A stretch of DNA of 64,000 nucleotides from JBMOGA01 sp049318625 (GTDB taxonomy: Bacteria > Pseudomonadota > Alphaproteobacteria > Rhizobiales > Hyphomicrobiaceae), in NCBI GenBank assembly GCA_049318625.1, contig JBMOGA010000003.1, forward strand, positions 69,207-133,206, in the 5' to 3' direction. The notes under the pieces are model-generated. The model saw only the letters and a list, made by a program, of their open reading frames with translations, was not told the origin of the DNA and made no database searches. This document shows, one piece after another, positions 18,034 to 27,613 of this stretch. The position numbers and the translations under genes are program-made. The stretch's first letter is position 1. Each line of letters begins with the position of its first letter.

Positions 18034-18485
18034 CAGCGCAGCCCCGCTGGCCAGATCTCCATCGGCAGCCCCAGACCTTTGATGAAAACCAAGCCGCAGA
18101 AGAGGCTCAGTCCGGCGGCGAGGGCAAGGATGTCGAGCGGGCGGGCCTGCGGATGCGCCAGGCTCGAAATAAGGACGATGACCACCACGGCTGCAAGCAA
18201 GCCCAGCCGCTCAATGGAAAGGGCGAACGCGCCGATGCTCGCCGACACGAAGAACAGGCCGCGAAAGAACCAGCGATCGGAGCCCTCGCCGTCGACGACA
18301 AAGCCGCGGACGATCGTCAGCGCGCCGAGCCCGAAGAGCACCCAGCACAGTGCTGTCGGCATATAGCCCGGCCCCATGCGCAACGAAGTGCCGAGCCTGA
18401 GGTCACCGACCAGCCAAAGCCCCAGAACGGCGAAAACGATCAGAAAAAGCCCGAAATAGAGATTGTTCGGACTGCGCACCCGCAT
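18033..18485 (-). CDS. Tripartite tricarboxylate transporter small permease (TctB family)
   Basis: 150 residues with four hydrophobic segments and the TctB-like motif RMGPGYMP. It is the poorly conserved small membrane subunit that works with TctA. The ATG at 18485 has an AAGGA site 9 nt upstream; the frame open to 18551 has no better start. It is the first gene of the tctB-tctA-tctC-mmgE/prpD unit. Confidence 0.85.
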   Translation of the reverse strand: MRVRSPNNLYFGLFLIVFAVLGLWLVGDLRLGTSLRMGPGYMPTALCWVLFGLGALTIVRGFVVDGEGSDRWFFRGLFFVSASIGAFALSIERLGLLAAVVVIVLISSLAHPQARPLDILALAAGLSLFCGLVFIKGLGLPMEIWPAGLR

Positions 18486-18756
18486 ATGAGACGTCCTTCC
18501 CAAAGTGCACACGACGCGAGCTTGTGGACCGCTCGGCTTTCGCATGAACATGCTTCAGCGGATTGGATTTCGCCGCGATTGTCAATCCTGCAGCAATTTC
18601 CCTTGCAGTGCAGGCGCACGAGCTATGCGTGACCCCGGCGCTCGAAGTCCGGTATGCTGGCAGCCCGCGATCCGCTATCAATCGGGCGCGGTGCGGCGGA
18701 ACCATCCGGCGGATCGCGCGACACGTCCGTATCCCGAGGCGACCGGAGGCCCAGCC

Positions 18757-19335
18757 GTGAGCATTGCCGATCCCAACAAGACCATCGTCACGGGCGAGAA
18801 CCCCTTCATCCGCTTGAGCATGAGGGATGGCGACGCCAATTCGACCGACGCCAGCTACTGGCGCATCATCTTCTCCCCGGCAGGCCCCGGCCATGTGCTC
18901 TACCTCAAGAGCGAACTGACCGACGGGAAATGGCGCATCTATTCCGACAACATCGCGATGTCGCGGTGGCTGCAGTCGACGGTGCAGGGGATGCTGAACG
19001 CAGAGCTGTCCGACACGACGATCCCCTGCACGGACGCGCAGTTCTCGAAAACCGGCGATCCCAGATACTTCTGGACCGAGCAGATCCAGGCCTACGGCGA
19101 GGAGGTGTCGCTGACCTGGTTCGACCTCGGCGAGCCGCTGCTGATCCACACGCAACCCAACCAGATCCCGGGCCGGCGCTACGGCGTCTGCACCGTGCTG
19201 ATCCCGGCGCTCGGCACGCGGCTGGTGCGCAACGGCATCGAGGCGGCGGGGCGCTCCTGGCCGCGGGACCGCGAGGGGCGGCCCTTCTCGACGTCGGCTC
19301 TGGCATTTTCGGAAAGCTGGACGGACGTCCGTTGA
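18757..19335 (+). CDS. Conserved protein of unknown function
   Basis: 192 residues, not recognised. It starts at GTG 18757 behind a GGAGG site. The open frame continues upstream to 18505 but that part has noise-like composition. The sequence is soluble-looking with no signal peptide or membrane segment, moderately rich in Trp, and ends in a conserved-looking ALAFSESWTDVR. A reaction or ligand cannot be assigned. It is divergent from the Tct operon and could be coregulated with it. Confidence 0.7.
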   Translation: MSIADPNKTIVTGENPFIRLSMRDGDANSTDASYWRIIFSPAGPGHVLYLKSELTDGKWRIYSDNIAMSRWLQSTVQGMLNAELSDTTIPCTDAQFSKTGDPRYFWTEQIQAYGEEVSLTWFDLGEPLLIHTQPNQIPGRRYGVCTVLIPALGTRLVRNGIEAAGRSWPRDREGRPFSTSALAFSESWTDVR

Positions 19336-19372
19336 TCAGGCCACCCGGTCGAACGCCGGCCAACCGGCGACC

Positions 19373-19421
19373 CTGAGCGACCGGGCCCGGCACCCCTGGC
19401 GTTGCCGGGCGGGCCGCTCAG
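19373..19421. terminator. Bidirectional hairpin between convergent genes
   Basis: CTGAGCG...CCCGGCA pairs imperfectly with TGCCGGGC...CGCTCAG across a 9-10 nt loop, and the right arm covers the stop codon of the aminotransferase gene. There is no T-tract. Its place between two converging genes suggests a shared terminator. Confidence 0.5.
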
Positions 19422-20527
19422 TGTGCGCTCACCGCCCGCAGCACCTCGGGGAGCCGAGCGGCCAGATGCGCAAGATCCGCGTCGGTGCCGGCCGACACAC
19501 GGATGCAGCGGTTGAGCGGCGCGACGCCCGGCATGCGCACGAAAATCCCGCGCGCGATCAGCCCGTCTAGGATGGCCTTGGCGCGCACGCCGTCGCCACC
19601 GCAGTCGATGGTCACGAAATTGGCCGCCGATGCCAGCGGTTCGAGGCCGTTGTCGCGCGCGATCTCGGCGATCCGGTCGCGGGCGCGCGCGACCTTGCCC
19701 ACCACTTCGGCCAGATGCGCCTTGTCGGCGAGCGCCGCCAAAGCACCGGCCTGGGCGATGCGGTTGACCGAGAAATGGTTGCGGATCTTGTCGAAACTCG
19801 TCGCCACGCCCGCCTCGGCGATCGCATAGGCGACGCGCGCACCGGCCATCCCGTAGGCCTTCGAGAACGTCCGATAGCGGATGACATTCGGCCGCGAGAC
19901 GTCGAGACGCGCCACCGTGCCGCGCGGCGCGAACTCGGCATAGGCCTCGTCCAGAACCAGCACGGTGTCACCCGGCAGGTTGGCGATCAATTCCTCGATC
20001 ACCGCCGCCGGCCACCAGCTCCCCATCGGGTTGTCGGGATTGGCGAGGTAAAGCAGCTTCGGGGCCTCCCGCCGCACCGCCGTCAGCAGCGAGGCCGGGT
20101 CCTCGCGGTCGCTCACATACGGCACGGTGACCAGCCGCCCGCCGTAGCCGGCGACATGAAAGTTGAAGGTCGGATAGGCGCCGAGCGAGGTCACCACCGC
20201 GTCACCTGGCTCGGTGAACAGCCGTACCGTGTAACCGAACAGCGAATCGATCCCCTCGCCGACCACGATGTTCGCCGGCGCCACGCCGAGTTCCTGCGCC
20301 AGCGCCACCTTGAGATCGTGGTTCTCCGGATCGCAGTACATCCAACAATCGGCGGCGGCCGCCTGCATCGCGGCGACGGCCTGCGGTGATGGACCGAACA
20401 CGCTCTCGTTGGCGCCGATGCGGGCGATGAACTTGGCGCCGCGCGCGCGCTCCTGAGCTTCCGGCCCAACGAAGGGAACCGTCGACGGCAACGGCGCGAC
20501 GATGCGCGTGTATCGCGGAGAGGCCAT
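19418..20527 (-). CDS. Histidinol-phosphate aminotransferase-like PLP enzyme
   Basis: 369 residues of the class I/II fold-type I aminotransferases, closest in pattern to HisC. Seen: the GANESVFGPSP N-terminal loop, GVAPANIVVGEGIDSLF, NPDNPMGSWWP (cofactor Asn), VLDEAYAEF (Asp for the pyridine nitrogen), and the PLP lysine in TFSKAYGMAGARVAY. The enzyme moves an amino group between a histidinol-phosphate- or aromatic-like amine and 2-oxoglutarate. No his genes lie beside it, so it may be a paralogue with another substrate. The start at 20527 is chosen as the first ATG giving the family N-terminus. Confidence 0.85.
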   Translation of the reverse strand: MASPRYTRIVAPLPSTVPFVGPEAQERARGAKFIARIGANESVFGPSPQAVAAMQAAAADCWMYCDPENHDLKVALAQELGVAPANIVVGEGIDSLFGYTVRLFTEPGDAVVTSLGAYPTFNFHVAGYGGRLVTVPYVSDREDPASLLTAVRREAPKLLYLANPDNPMGSWWPAAVIEELIANLPGDTVLVLDEAYAEFAPRGTVARLDVSRPNVIRYRTFSKAYGMAGARVAYAIAEAGVATSFDKIRNHFSVNRIAQAGALAALADKAHLAEVVGKVARARDRIAEIARDNGLEPLASAANFVTIDCGGDGVRAKAILDGLIARGIFVRMPGVAPLNRCIRVSAGTDADLAHLAARLPEVLRAVSAH

Positions 20528-20663
20528 GCGGGGTCGTCTCGTGCTCGAGAGATTGCGAATGAGGCGCGATAGACTTGTCTCCCGCCGCCTCGGGGTCAAG
20601 TCGAAGAACGGCGCACCTCGTCGCAGTCGCCGCACGATGGGTTGCCGAGGAAACCGGTGCGCC

Positions 20664-22076
20664 TCACGCGCTCGGGGGTGCCTCACGCGCCGCCGAACTC
20701 GGCCTCACGACCGTCACCGTGCATGGCGCCTCGGCCGTGATCTGCGCGGTGATGCGGGTCGATCCTCCGGCCGCCGGAGCGCCGATCACCAGATGATCGA
20801 CCCCGTTCGAGCGCGCGAAATCGATGATCCCGGCCACGACGTTACGGGTCTCGACGAGATGATAGGTCACCTTGGCGCGCGGCAGATCCAGCGGCTGCGC
20901 CCAAGCGCGCAGGTCGGCAAGGCGCTTGACGTGAATGTTGTCACCCTCCGCGTCGACCTTGTCCTCGATCGACATCAGCGACGTCTGCATCACGTTGAGG
21001 CAGGCGATCCGCGCCCGCGGACTATTGGCCAGCACCGAGGCGGCCCCCTCGAGCAATACCTGACGCACCTCCTCCATGCCGGGCCGCAGGTCGACCGCTA
21101 TCAGAACGATCGGCGCCTTCACCGGCTCCTTGGTGGCGCTGGCCATGATCTCGCGCATCGTCTTGCCGACGCGCCACCAGCGCTGGAAGGCCGTCTTGAA
21201 ACTGCTCTGCTGCAGACGCTCTGCCCGCTCGGTCAACTCCACGAGATCGAGATGGCGCAACTCGAACAGCAGATCCGCCGCCGTGGTGTAGCGCTTGTCG
21301 GGCATCGGCTCGATGCACTTGAGGATGATCTCTTGAAGCACCGGTGGCATATCCGGACGCAGCGCGCGCGGCGGCACCGGATCACGCCAGACGCGCTGGC
21401 GCACCTGCGCCATCCGCGAGGCCTCGCCGAACGGCAATTCGCCGGTCACCGCCTGATAAAGTATGGCACCGATCGCGAAGATGTCGCTGCGTCGATCCGA
21501 CCGCACCCGGATCAACTGCTCGGGCGCCATGTATTCGGTGGTGCCGGTCGGTTGATGGAACTGTTCTTCCAGAAGATCGGGCAACTGCTCGTGACGCGAC
21601 AGGCCGAAGTCGATCAGCACCACCTCTCCGTTCGGCCTGAGGAGAATGTTGGCCGGTTTCAGGTCGAGATGCAGAACGTGCTGCTCGTGCAGATCGCCGA
21701 CCGCTGCAGCGATTGCGATGCCGATTTTGACAACCTCGTCGCACGTCAGCCGGACATCGGAGGCGAGCCGCTTCAGGAGCGGCGCGCCTTCCACGTACTC
21801 CATCGCGATATAGGGCTGAACGGTGAACTCGCCGTTGGCGATCCAGCGCGGCACGTGCGGCCCGGTCAGTTCCGCCATGATCATCTGCTCGACCTCGAAG
21901 CCGACCAGCAACGCCAGGTCGCTCTCGAAATCGAGAAACGGCGCCTTCATCACGATCGGGAAATCGATATCCGCGCGCGTCACGCGCCAGATATCTGCCA
22001 TACCGCCGCGATGGAGCCGCTCTTCGATCCGGAAGCCATCGATGACCATTCCGGGGCTGAGGTTGGCCTTTGCCAT
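20664..22076 (-). CDS. Serine/threonine protein kinase fused to a universal stress protein domain
   Basis: 470 residues with no transmembrane segment. Residues ~15-290 are a Hanks-type kinase with intact catalytic features: Lys44 in VMKAP, HLDLKPAN with Asp138, Lys140 and Asn143, DFG at 156-158, and APE at 184-186. The Gly-rich loop (RLHRGGMADIW) is short. Residues ~325-460 are a UspA-like nucleotide-binding fold (LIAVDLRPGMEE near the start; DHLVIGAPAAGGSTR and CTVTVVRP near the end). A soluble kinase carrying a USP domain suggests phosphorylation gated by stress or nucleotide binding. It lies 8 bp behind a metallophosphoesterase gene and is probably cotranscribed with it. Confidence 0.9.
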   Translation of the reverse strand: MAKANLSPGMVIDGFRIEERLHRGGMADIWRVTRADIDFPIVMKAPFLDFESDLALLVGFEVEQMIMAELTGPHVPRWIANGEFTVQPYIAMEYVEGAPLLKRLASDVRLTCDEVVKIGIAIAAAVGDLHEQHVLHLDLKPANILLRPNGEVVLIDFGLSRHEQLPDLLEEQFHQPTGTTEYMAPEQLIRVRSDRRSDIFAIGAILYQAVTGELPFGEASRMAQVRQRVWRDPVPPRALRPDMPPVLQEIILKCIEPMPDKRYTTAADLLFELRHLDLVELTERAERLQQSSFKTAFQRWWRVGKTMREIMASATKEPVKAPIVLIAVDLRPGMEEVRQVLLEGAASVLANSPRARIACLNVMQTSLMSIEDKVDAEGDNIHVKRLADLRAWAQPLDLPRAKVTYHLVETRNVVAGIIDFARSNGVDHLVIGAPAAGGSTRITAQITAEAPCTVTVVRPSSAAREAPPSA

Positions 22077-22084
22077 TGTCGGTC

Positions 22085-22825
22085 CTAGTCTCCGGTCGTC
22101 AGACGCGAGGCGAGCGCATGCGGAAGTCCGGCCGCCAGCACTTTGCGCGACGTCACTTCCGCATCGTACGGCACGCGAATGTAGGTCAGTCGATTGCCGA
22201 TGGTATCGAGCAGACCATAGCAGGCCGCCGGGTTGCGATCACGCGGCTGCCCGACCGCCCCGAGCACTGCGAGCCAGCGCCGCTGTGCCAGCAGTGGCAT
22301 CGGCTTGTCGCTGGCCGGCACATGTTGCTGAGGCAGCGACATGGCGGTCTCGTTGAACAGCGCCGGAATGTGTGTGTGACCGCAGAACGTGAGCCGCTGG
22401 GCGGTAGCCCGGAAGCACTGGAACGCCTCGCGCGGTCCCAGCACGTAGATCCAGTCCTGCGGGGCGCTGGCGCTCGCGTGCACGTAGAGCCGGTCGTCCT
22501 CGTTGAGATCGAGTGGCAGTTCGGCGAGGAATTTCTTGTGCTCGGGGCCGAGCTGCCGCCGCGTCCATTCGATCGCCGCGCGGGCCAGCGCGCTCATGTC
22601 GCTCGTCGCGCCGCCGACCGCGGCATCGTGGTTGCCCTGAATCGCCAGCGCCCCCTTGTCGACGAGTCCGGCGACGGTCTCCACGACCCACACGGGATCG
22701 GGTCCATAGCCCACGAGATCACCGAGGAAGACGAACTCCTCGGCCCCCTCCCGCCGTGCATCCTCCAGACAGGCGGCCAGGGCTTCGCGATTGGCGTGGA
22801 CGTCGGCAAACAACGCAATCAGCAT
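22085..22825 (-). CDS. Calcineurin-like metallophosphoesterase (YfcE/MJ0936-like)
   Basis: 246 residues with the complete dimetal motif series: DVHAN (residues 8-12), GDLVGYGP, GNHDAA and CGHTHIP. The GDLVGYGP and GNHD pattern marks the small bacterial phosphodiesterase group, not the PPP phosphoprotein phosphatases (GDxVDRG, GNHE). Likely substrates are nucleotides or phosphodiesters. It is placed first in a two-gene unit with the Ser/Thr kinase-USP protein, so it may set the level of a nucleotide sensed by the USP domain (inference). Confidence 0.88.
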   Translation of the reverse strand: MLIALFADVHANREALAACLEDARREGAEEFVFLGDLVGYGPDPVWVVETVAGLVDKGALAIQGNHDAAVGGATSDMSALARAAIEWTRRQLGPEHKKFLAELPLDLNEDDRLYVHASASAPQDWIYVLGPREAFQCFRATAQRLTFCGHTHIPALFNETAMSLPQQHVPASDKPMPLLAQRRWLAVLGAVGQPRDRNPAACYGLLDTIGNRLTYIRVPYDAEVTSRKVLAAGLPHALASRLTTGD

Positions 22826-22887
22826 CGAAACACCTCTCGTTCACGTCGCGTGACGGAGATCATGCACGACTTGGCCTTCAAGGCGAA

Positions 22888-22917
22888 GAAGGGCCGGGAA
22901 CTGTGTCCCGACCCTTC
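22888..22917 (-). terminator. Terminator after the MFS transporter gene
   Basis: On the minus strand, GAAGGGTCGGGA pairs with TCCCGGCCCTTC (one G-T wobble) around a 6-nt loop, followed by TTC-rich sequence, about 32 nt after the transporter stop. Confidence 0.75.
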
Positions 22918-22949
22918 CCGCGTCGTTCAGGAGTGAGCGAAGACGCCCG

Positions 22950-24623
22950 TTACCCCTTGAAGATGTCGCGCTTGTAGGTCTCGGGCACGAACAGCAGGCC
23001 GATCACGAAGGTGCCGAGGGCAACCACGACCGGGTACCAGAGGCCATAGTAGATATCACCCGTTGCGGCCACCATCGCGAACGAGGTGGGCGGCAGGAAG
23101 CCACCGAACCAGCCGTTACCGATGTGATAGGGCAGCGACATGGCGGTGTAGCGGATCCGGGTCGGGAAGAACTCGACCAGCGCCGCGGCGATCGGGCCGT
23201 ACACCATCGTCACGTAGATGACGAGCAGCGTCAGGATACCGATGATCGTCCAGGCCTGCTGCGTCATCGGAACGACGCTGTCGGTCTTGACGATCGACGG
23301 ATCGCCCGCCTTCGGATAGCCCGCTGCAACAGCGGCGGCCGTGAAGCCGGTGATGTTCTTGGGGATCGCCACATCGACCGGCGTCTCTTTGCCGTTGAAC
23401 GTCACCTTCGTCGCCGAGCCGGCAGGGCCGGGCACCAGTTCATAGGTGATGGCGCTGCGGGCCAGAGCCACGCGGGCCACGTCGCAGGTCTCCGTGAAGG
23501 TACGGATGCCGACCGGATCGAACACCGAGCCGCACTTCGCCGGATCAGCGGTGACCTTCACCTGAACCTTCTCGATGGCCTCGGCCAGCTTCGGGTTGCC
23601 GGTGACGGTCAGCATCTTGAACAGCGGGAAGTAGGTCAGGGCAGCGATCAGGCAGCCCGCCAGGATTACCGGCTTACGGCCGATCTTGTCCGACAGCGTG
23701 CCGAACACGATGAACCCACCGGTGCCGAGGATCAGCGACCACGCGATCAGAACGTTGGCCGTGAACAGGTCGACCTTCATGATGCTCTGCAGGAAGAACA
23801 GGGCATAGAACTGACCCGTGTACCAGACCACGGCCTGACCGGCGACGAGACCGAGCAGAGCGAAGATCACGACCTTGAGGTTCTTCCACTGGCCGAAGGC
23901 CTCGGACAGCGGCGCCTTCGAAAGCGAGCCTTCCTCCTTCATCTTCTTGAACGCCGGGCTCTCGTTCATCTGGAGCCGGATCCAGACGGAGATGGCGAGC
24001 AGGAAGATCGAGAGCAGGAACGGAATGCGCCAGCCCCAAGACTGGAAGTCCTTCTCGCCAAGGTAGAGGCGGCAAGAGAGAATGACGATCAGCGACAACA
24101 GCAGACCGAGCGTCGCCGTGGTCTGAATCCACGACGTATAGAAGCCGCGACGGCCCTGCGGGGCGTGCTCGGCCACATACACCGCGGCGCCACCGTACTC
24201 GCCGCCGAGCGCGAGGCCCTGGCACATGCGCAGCACGATGAGCACGACCGGTGCGATCCAACCGATGTCCGCATAGCTCGGGAGCAAGCCGACGAGGAAC
24301 GTCGTCGCGCCCATGAGCAGGATGGTGATGAGGAAGGTCGCCTTGCGGCCGATGAGATCGCCGAGGCGGCCGAAGAACAGCGCGCCGAAGGGGCGCACGA
24401 GGAAGCCGGCGGCGAAGGCGAGAAGCGCAAACACGTTGCGCGTGGCGGGGTCGAACGCGCTGAAGAACTGCGCGCCGATGATCACGGCCAGCGAGCCGTA
24501 GAGGTAGAAGTCGTACCACTCGAAGACGGTGCCGAGCGACGACGCGAGGATGACCTTGCGCTCCTCGGCACTCATGGGACGGTTGCGGGCTTCGACGCTC
24601 GCAGCCATGTCGGTTGAAGCCAT
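22950..24623 (-). CDS. MHS-family MFS transporter with a ~115-residue periplasmic insert
   Basis: 557 residues, longer than the usual ~430. The N-terminal EWYDFYLYG motif and the loop motif GRLGDLIGRK identify the metabolite:proton symporter branch (ProP/ShiA/KgtP-like), which imports organic acids, betaines or similar solutes. The expected 12 helices are present, but residues ~340-455, between helices 9 and 10, form a polar domain with Cys364 and Cys380. By topology (SDKIGRK at 311-317 is the cytoplasmic 8-9 loop) this domain is periplasmic. The ATG at 24623 has an AAGGAG site. A sensor kinase gene lies 230 bp upstream on the same strand. Confidence 0.9.
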   Translation of the reverse strand: MASTDMAASVEARNRPMSAEERKVILASSLGTVFEWYDFYLYGSLAVIIGAQFFSAFDPATRNVFALLAFAAGFLVRPFGALFFGRLGDLIGRKATFLITILLMGATTFLVGLLPSYADIGWIAPVVLIVLRMCQGLALGGEYGGAAVYVAEHAPQGRRGFYTSWIQTTATLGLLLSLIVILSCRLYLGEKDFQSWGWRIPFLLSIFLLAISVWIRLQMNESPAFKKMKEEGSLSKAPLSEAFGQWKNLKVVIFALLGLVAGQAVVWYTGQFYALFFLQSIMKVDLFTANVLIAWSLILGTGGFIVFGTLSDKIGRKPVILAGCLIAALTYFPLFKMLTVTGNPKLAEAIEKVQVKVTADPAKCGSVFDPVGIRTFTETCDVARVALARSAITYELVPGPAGSATKVTFNGKETPVDVAIPKNITGFTAAAVAAGYPKAGDPSIVKTDSVVPMTQQAWTIIGILTLLVIYVTMVYGPIAAALVEFFPTRIRYTAMSLPYHIGNGWFGGFLPPTSFAMVAATGDIYYGLWYPVVVALGTFVIGLLFVPETYKRDIFKG

Positions 24624-24853
24624 TCTCTTAACTCCTTGCGTGCGGCACACCGAACGTCACCCAGCACTCTCTGGCGGAGTCTTGACTGAGATAACGTGTG
24701 GAGTGCGGCGTTCCCGGAAAGCGACGAGTAGATCGAGTGCCTGCAAGGTTCCCGACCAGAACTGTCCCACCCTACGGTCGTGATTAGGTGGCGGGATGAC
24801 CAGAGTCCATCTAGCAACTGATCGTAGGAAGAACGTCTAATTGATCCAAGCGA

Positions 24854-27613
24854 TTACGAGTCTGCAACCTTTCGTTGCTGCGAGGCCGCGGCGGCTGTCG
24901 GCACGCGAAACGAGAAGGTCGCGCCATGCCCCGGCGTGCTCTCGACCCAGATGTCGCCGCCGAACCTCTCGAGGATCTGCCGGGTGATCGGCAGACCGAG
25001 ACCCGTGCCCTGGGGCTTGTCGGTGAGAATATTCCCAGCCTGTTGAAATCGCTCGAAGATCTTCTCCTGATCCTCGGTGGCGATGCCGATTCCGTTGTCC
25101 TGGATGTCGACCCGCACGTAGCCGTTCTCCGGCCTTGCGCTGAGCCGCACGAGGCCATCGGCCTTGTCGCAGAACTTGACGGCGTTGGAGACCAGATTGA
25201 CCACCACCTGGATGAGCCGGTCCGGGTCGACGTGCGCCGAGGGGAGGCCGGGCGCGATGTCCACCTCCAGTCGGATGCTGGGGGCCATGACGAACAATCC
25301 GCTGGTCGCCGCAAGACCCTGTTGCAGAATGGGCGCGATCGGGTGCTCAGCGATCTGCCACTCCGTAGTCCCTGCCTCCATTTTAGCCAGATCGAGGATG
25401 TCGTTGATCAGCCGGCTCAGCCGTTCGCTTTCCTGGGCGATGATCGACACGAACTGCTGGCGCTGATCGGTCTCCAGGTCGGGGTTGTCGCGCAGGATCT
25501 CGCTGAACGAGCGGATCGACGTCAGCGGCGTGCGGATTTCGTGACTGACGGTAGCCATGAAGTCGTCCTTGAGCTTGTCCAGCTCCTTGAGACGCGCGTT
25601 GGCGGTCGTCAGCTCCCGGGTCGCCATCTCCAGCTCCTGCGACTTGTCCTCGAGGCGTCGCGCGTAGACCACGAGCTGAGAGGCCTCGTCGAGAATCCGA
25701 GTCACCTCATCCATATCTCGCATCTCCTCGTGGAGGATTGATGCAATCATGATGCGCGCGGATGCCGCACCGATGGCGCCGGCGAGCTGGCGCTCGGCGA
25801 ACGAGACCATCTCCGAATCGGCCGCCATCGCACGGTCGATCCGCCGTCCGACCTCGCCTTCGTAACGCACCAGCAGCGCGTCGGCCCGCACCTGCCCCAG
25901 AAACCGCTCCAGCAGCTGCCAAAGGTCGCCGACGGTCGTGGAACCCCGCCATGCCTGCCGGTTGCCGGTCGACGACTTGAAGGCATCGACGAATTGCACG
26001 GCCTGACTGCGCTCGATCATCGATTGCGTCGTCGCCAGCGACACCGCGATCAGCAGACCGACGTTGACCAGCATCGTCCAGATTGTCGCGTGCGAGATCG
26101 GATCCAGGCCCTGCAGTCCGAGCAGCGCATAGGGCTTAAGAATTTCGATGCCGAAGGGGCCGTTGTCGACGAACCCGGCCGCGATCCACCCGGACCGGGC
26201 GAACGACGGCAGCAGCAGCGTATAGAACCACACCGCGAACCCGCCGGTGAGCGCCGCCAGCGCACCCGCCTTGCTCGCACCCTTCCAGTAGATGCCGGCC
26301 AGAATCGCCGGCGCAAACTGCAGGGCGGCGACGAACGAAACGAGGCCGATGGTGACCAGTGTATAGGAGCCGGCGATGGTGTTGGCGTAGACATACCCGA
26401 GCAGCAGCACCAGGACGATGGTGCCGCGCCGGATCGCCAGCACGATGCGGGTCATATCCGCCCGCTCGGACATGTGCAGCCGGCCGACCCTGAGCAGCAG
26501 CGGCATCACCAGATCGTTCGACACCATGGTGGCCAGCGCCACCGTCTCGACGATGATCATCCCGGTCGCGGCCGACAGGCCGCCGATGAACGCGAGCAGG
26601 GCGAGCAACGGTTGCCGCTCCAGCATCGGGATCGTCATCACGAAGGTATCGGCATCGACGTTGCCGGCCGGAAACAGCATCAGGCCCGCGAACGCGATCG
26701 GCAGCACGAAGATGTTGATGAGCAGCAGGTAGAGCGGAAACAGCCACATCGCCCGTTTGACGTGCCGCTCGTCCACGTTCTCGACGACCAGCACCTGGAA
26801 CTGCCGCGGCAGCACGACCACCGTCATCATCGCGAGCACGGTGAGCGCGACCCAGTTCACGTGCGACGCCACGCCGTCGATGGTGAACAACTTGGCCAGC
26901 ACCGGCGAGGCCTCGGCCCGCGCGAAGATGTCCGCGAACCCGCCGTAGACCCCGAACGTGACGAACAGGCCGACCGCCAGGAACGCGGCGAGTTTGACCA
27001 CGGACTCGAAAGCGATGGCCGCCACCATGCCCTCGTGCCTCTCGCTGGCGTCGATATGGCGGGTACCAAACAGGATGGCGAACGCGGCCATCAGCACGGT
27101 CACATAAAACTCGGTATCCTGCAGGAACGACGTGCCGGCGATGTCCTTCGGCATTGCGATCACGGGGTAGCCGGACAGGATCGAGTAGCTGGTCGAGATC
27201 GCCTTGAGCTGGAGCGAGATGTACGGAAGGATACCGACCACGGCGATCACGCTGACCAGCGCGCCGAGTTCGACGCTCTTGCCATAGCGCGACGCGATGA
27301 AGTCGGCGATCGACGTGATGCGGTTGTTCTTGCTGATCCGGATGATCTTGCGCAGCACCATCCAGCCGAGCAGGAAGGTCAACGTCGGACCGAGGTAGAT
27401 CGGCAGGAAGCCGACCCCGGTCGAGGCGGCCCGGCCCACCGATCCGAAGAACGTCCAAGATGTGCAGTAGACCGCCACCGAGAGCGCATAGACGTACGGC
27501 GTCGCGATGATGCTGCGCCCCTTGTCGGCCCGGTTGTCGGCATAGCGCGCGATCGCGAACAGCAGACCGAGGTACAGGTAGGCGACGACGATGATGACGG
27601 TGGCGTTAAGCAT
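24854..27613 (-). CDS. Sodium/solute symporter-like sensor histidine kinase (CbrA type)
   Basis: 919 residues. About residues 1-510 form a 12-13-helix sodium:solute symporter (SSS) fold (TSWTFFGSVGRAASTG, then SKNNRITSIADFIASRYGKS are SSS hallmarks). A linker with a coiled-coil-like stretch follows. Residues ~675-919 are a histidine kinase: phospho-acceptor His691 in SHEIRTPL, N-box NLVSNAVKF near 806, DNGIGIA and GTGLGLPITRQIL. CbrA-like kinases couple nutrient sensing, possibly transport, to gene control. The start overlaps the stop of the 90-residue membrane protein by 8 bp. The partner response regulator is two genes upstream. Confidence 0.93.
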   Translation of the reverse strand: MLNATVIIVVAYLYLGLLFAIARYADNRADKGRSIIATPYVYALSVAVYCTSWTFFGSVGRAASTGVGFLPIYLGPTLTFLLGWMVLRKIIRISKNNRITSIADFIASRYGKSVELGALVSVIAVVGILPYISLQLKAISTSYSILSGYPVIAMPKDIAGTSFLQDTEFYVTVLMAAFAILFGTRHIDASERHEGMVAAIAFESVVKLAAFLAVGLFVTFGVYGGFADIFARAEASPVLAKLFTIDGVASHVNWVALTVLAMMTVVVLPRQFQVLVVENVDERHVKRAMWLFPLYLLLINIFVLPIAFAGLMLFPAGNVDADTFVMTIPMLERQPLLALLAFIGGLSAATGMIIVETVALATMVSNDLVMPLLLRVGRLHMSERADMTRIVLAIRRGTIVLVLLLGYVYANTIAGSYTLVTIGLVSFVAALQFAPAILAGIYWKGASKAGALAALTGGFAVWFYTLLLPSFARSGWIAAGFVDNGPFGIEILKPYALLGLQGLDPISHATIWTMLVNVGLLIAVSLATTQSMIERSQAVQFVDAFKSSTGNRQAWRGSTTVGDLWQLLERFLGQVRADALLVRYEGEVGRRIDRAMAADSEMVSFAERQLAGAIGAASARIMIASILHEEMRDMDEVTRILDEASQLVVYARRLEDKSQELEMATRELTTANARLKELDKLKDDFMATVSHEIRTPLTSIRSFSEILRDNPDLETDQRQQFVSIIAQESERLSRLINDILDLAKMEAGTTEWQIAEHPIAPILQQGLAATSGLFVMAPSIRLEVDIAPGLPSAHVDPDRLIQVVVNLVSNAVKFCDKADGLVRLSARPENGYVRVDIQDNGIGIATEDQEKIFERFQQAGNILTDKPQGTGLGLPITRQILERFGGDIWVESTPGHGATFSFRVPTAAAASQQRKVADS

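Noticed and set aside
22085..22825. Metallophosphoesterase as the phosphoprotein phosphatase partner of the kinase
   Set aside because: The motifs GDLVGYGP and GNHD are of the small phosphodiesterase group, not the PPP family GDxVDRG/GNHE.
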